From Fontibacillus puldeungensis (GTDB taxonomy: Bacteria; Bacillota; Bacilli; Paenibacillales; Paenibacillaceae): a stretch of 64,000 nt of DNA. This document shows positions 61,831-64,000 of this stretch, one piece after another; the stretch's first letter is position 1; each line of letters begins with the position of its first letter. The stretch is from positions 470,887 through 534,886 of the forward strand of contig NZ_JBHTLM010000002.1 in NCBI RefSeq assembly GCF_042678945.1. Direction: 5' to 3'. The notes beneath the pieces are model-generated. The model worked only from the letters and a program-made list of their open reading frames with translations. It made no database searches and was not told the origin of the DNA. The position numbers and the translations under genes are program-made.

Positions 61831-62159
61831 GCGTTGATAACGAAAACTGTACTTTATTGCGTTGTACTATCGGATACGAAAAGCATGTTCGGGGGAAGAG
61901 TGAGTGTACCTGCGTGGAGCTGTCCGAATCCGCCGGTAGGGATAACATGCGCAAGACGGCTGTTAGAAGCTTCTATTGGTTGCGGATGATAATTTTACGA
62001 GCAAGATTCGATATAAACACCTTAGTGACCACCGTTAGAACTGGTCTCCAAGAAGGACTTTCGGGAGATGCAACTACAAGAAGTGGCGCTGCTTTGCTAG
62101 TAAAGGGCAGGCAAATGTGGAATGAACCGATACTGGTCTGATAACTTCGTTTTCCGGTT
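61831..62159. other. Non-coding stretch, nothing recognised
   Basis: No open frame with a convincing start, no repeat and no clear hairpin. Confidence 0.4.
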
Positions 62160-62189
62160 TTGGACTTGTCCATTTGTGATAATTATAAT
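62160..62189 (+). promoter_or_regulatory. Promoter of the NAD(P)-binding protein gene
   Basis: TTGGAC (62160-62165), an 18-bp spacer and TATAAT (62184-62189). Confidence 0.7.
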
Positions 62190-62247
62190 ATAGAGCAGAA
62201 AGTAAGGATTACGGATTATCAACGATAACTATAGAGAGGACGTATGG

Positions 62248-62919
62248 ATGATGAAAATCGCATTGATTGGAGCAACGGGGACAATAGGTAAAAAAATAGC
62301 GGAGGAAGCGCTGCTCCGCGGCCATGATGTGACAGCGATTGTGCGTAATGAGAGCCGTCTAGCGGTGGAGGACGAAACGGGGGGCGGACTTGTAAAGAAA
62401 GGAAAACGCGGACAACTTCGTGCCGTAGCCGGAGACATTCTCGTACCTGATTCGATAGCTCGGGCGGTTGAGGGGCACGATGTCGTTATTAGTGCCTACG
62501 GACCCTGCTTTGGAGAAGAAGATGAAATGCAGGAGGCTACGCGTTCTCTGATTGAGGGAACCAAGCGTGGAGGCGTCCACCGCTTGATCGCCGTAGGAGG
62601 GGCAGGGGGACTTGAAGTGGCGCCAGGCGTTCGGCTGATGGATACGGCAGAGTTTCCTGAGGAAATTTTGCCCTTGGCGCGAGCACATAGCGAAGCGCTT
62701 GCGATTTATCAGGAGACGGACCTCGACTGGACCGTGCTTAGTCCGGCGGCGGTCATTGAACCCGGGAAACGCACCGGGCAATTTCGAATCGGCTTGGATC
62801 GCCTTATCACGGATGAGCGCGATCAGAGCCGGATTTCAATAGAGGATTATGCTGCCGCATTGCTGGATGAAGCGGAGGATCCTCAGTTTATTCGGGCGCG
62901 GTTTACAGTCGCTTATTAA
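62248..62919 (+). CDS. NAD(P)-binding Rossmann-fold protein (YhfK/NmrA-like)
   Basis: The 223-residue protein begins with the dinucleotide-binding motif GATGTIGKKIAEEALLRGHDVTAIVR (residues 9-34 in pieces). The middle has HDVVISAYGP and LIAVGGAGGLEVAPG, as in atypical short-chain dehydrogenases of the YhfK group. Catalytic YxxxK is not clear, so it may be a redox sensor or a reductase. GAGAGGACG lies before two ATG codons. Confidence 0.82.
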   Translation: MMKIALIGATGTIGKKIAEEALLRGHDVTAIVRNESRLAVEDETGGGLVKKGKRGQLRAVAGDILVPDSIARAVEGHDVVISAYGPCFGEEDEMQEATRSLIEGTKRGGVHRLIAVGGAGGLEVAPGVRLMDTAEFPEEILPLARAHSEALAIYQETDLDWTVLSPAAVIEPGKRTGQFRIGLDRLITDERDQSRISIEDYAAALLDEAEDPQFIRARFTVAY

Positions 62920-63005
62920 TCAAATAAAGGCGGAAGACAGGGCGTGAAAGTGTAGCTGTGTTGCCTTTAAGCTTACAGGCAAGGGATTAAGAGGAGATGG
63001 GACGG

Positions 63006-64000
63006 ATGAAGTTTGTGACCTCTGAGCAAATGAGAGAACTGGACCAATATGCGATTACAAAGACGGGCATTCCTGCAATCTCGTTGATGGAGAATGCCGG
63101 TCGGGCTATAGCGGAAGAGGTGCTGCGTTTCTGCCGAGTTCGGTATATGGGTGAACAGGCTAGCGGGTCGGGTTCGGATGTTGCGGCAGAGCGAATCTAC
63201 GAACGGGTAGCCGGGTATGGCTGGGACCGGACAACGAATGGTGGGGAGCATGAAGGCAGATTGCATGGCGAGCATTGGCTCATCCTGGTCGGGAAGGGCA
63301 ACAACGGCGGGGACGGGCTGGTGTGTGCCCGTCATTTGGCGGATGCAGGCGTGCGAGTAAGCCTGCTATATGCCGAGTCTGCTGAGCGACTCGGCGGGGA
63401 TGCGGCGATCCAGTATAGGATCGCCGAAGCGCTGGGCCTGGCGGGGGCAGTGTATGCGCCCGGCCAGGTGGCCGATGCACGATCCCGGGGCGTGACCGGG
63501 ATCGTCGATGCGCTCCTTGGCACGGGAGCCAAGGGAGCGCCGCGGGGTGCGTACGCCTCCCTGATTCGGGAGGCGAATGAAAGTCGGCTGCCGATTGTGG
63601 CAGCCGATATCCCGAGCGGGCTGGACGCCGATACGGGCGCTGTGAACGCCCCCTGCATCCAGGCCCGGATCACGGTATGCCTCGCCTTCCTGAAGGCGGG
63701 GTTGACGCAATATCCGGGCGCGAAGGCGGCGGGGGAGGTCATCGTGCGTTATATCGGCATTCCGCGCTTGCTTCCGCCAGGCATGGAGGAAGCAGGTGTT
63801 GTGCTCACCGAGGAAGCATTGCGCGGTGAGCTCGGGGTGAACCCGGACCGGCCGCGCGAGGCGGACGGCCATAAGGGCACGTACGGGCACGTGCTGCTGG
63901 CCGCAGGCAGCATGCCGATGAGCGGCGCCGGCCTGCTCGCCGCCAAAGCCGCGCTGCGCGCGGGCTGCGGGCTGGCGACGTGGGCGCTGCCGGCAGCGCT
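63006..64000 (+). CDS. nnrD: Bifunctional NAD(P)HX epimerase/dehydratase, partial (3' end beyond window)
   Basis: The visible 331 codons cover the YjeF_N epimerase domain and the start of the ATP/ADP-dependent dehydratase domain. Together they repair hydrated NAD(P)H. Seen are SLMENAGRA (27-34), LVGKGNNGGDGLVCARHL (about 95-112), ALLGTGAKG and AADIPSGLDADTG, then HKGTYGHVLLAAGS of the C-terminal domain. Between NAGRA and GKGNNGGDG about 40 extra residues (GSGSDVAAERIYERVAGYGW region) lengthen the usual spacing. GAGGAGATGG precedes the ATG. GC content rises sharply after ~63300. Confidence 0.92.
   Translation, partial: MKFVTSEQMRELDQYAITKTGIPAISLMENAGRAIAEEVLRFCRVRYMGEQASGSGSDVAAERIYERVAGYGWDRTTNGGEHEGRLHGEHWLILVGKGNNGGDGLVCARHLADAGVRVSLLYAESAERLGGDAAIQYRIAEALGLAGAVYAPGQVADARSRGVTGIVDALLGTGAKGAPRGAYASLIREANESRLPIVAADIPSGLDADTGAVNAPCIQARITVCLAFLKAGLTQYPGAKAAGEVIVRYIGIPRLLPPGMEEAGVVLTEEALRGELGVNPDRPREADGHKGTYGHVLLAAGSMPMSGAGLLAAKAALRAGCGLATWALPAA

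Overview
The window looks like a chromosomal segment of a Paenibacillus-type member of the Bacillota. The evidence is the mix of strong AGGAGG-type ribosome binding sites with frequent TTG/GTG starts, a qoxABCD quinol oxidase, PspA/PspC, CcdC, YdjO and YezD family proteins, a MalR-like maltodextrin regulon and about 50% GC. This is inference from gene content; no rRNA or tRNA gene is present. The last gene runs off the right edge.

Layout. 1-20000 is a maltodextrin/starch locus: debranching enzyme and pullulanase (+), then maltose phosphorylase, beta-phosphoglucomutase, a LacI-family regulator and a neopullulanase-type GH13 (-), then malEFG and a chemoreceptor (+), then a lipoprotein alpha-amylase (-). 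About ten GCAAACG-type operator sequences sit at the promoters of these units, so one LacI-type protein probably controls the whole set. Polymer is cut outside by the lipoprotein amylase and imported by MalEFG (the ATPase is not in the window). Inside, it is debranched and hydrolysed, then phosphorolysed to glucose and beta-glucose-1-phosphate, and PgmB converts the latter to glucose-6-phosphate. 20000-31400 holds a MATE exporter, cystine symporter, sigma/anti-sigma pair, NfeD-flotillin pair, a deacetylase, PspA/PspC, an FMN reductase, and a glycerophosphodiesterase with an MFS transporter. 32200-39700 holds qoxABCD followed by csoR-copZ-copA with two CsoR operators; QoxA has a Met/His-rich tail. 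39800-45200 holds an unknown gene/RHH/SPFH operon, a MocR-type regulator facing a LysE exporter, and a nitroreductase. 45200-48200 holds a TatD hydrolase, a tyrosine recombinase enclosed by 36-bp perfect inverted repeats that look like dif sites, and an HD-GYP protein. 48600-51800 is a TPP-riboswitch-controlled HMP/thiamine-precursor ABC operon. 51900-64000 holds a cold-shock gene with a terminator in its leader, ydjO, a MASE-GGDEF cyclase, ccdC, an Rrf2 regulator with a lactonase, a sulfate ABC transporter lacking its ATPase with yezD, a membrane protein, an NAD(P)-binding protein and nnrE/D.

The most unusual things are: (1) the recombinase bracketed by inverted dif-like sites, which has the form of a self-inverting or solitary mobile element; (2) two families of intergenic elements, three copies of family A and five of family B, each built of four ~25-bp imperfect palindromes at conserved spacings (about 50/72/50 in A, 50/62/51 in B); (3) an intrinsic-terminator-like 16-bp hairpin between the promoter and the coding region of the cold-shock gene; (4) a tandem array of 66-bp dyad-rich repeats in the neopullulanase leader.
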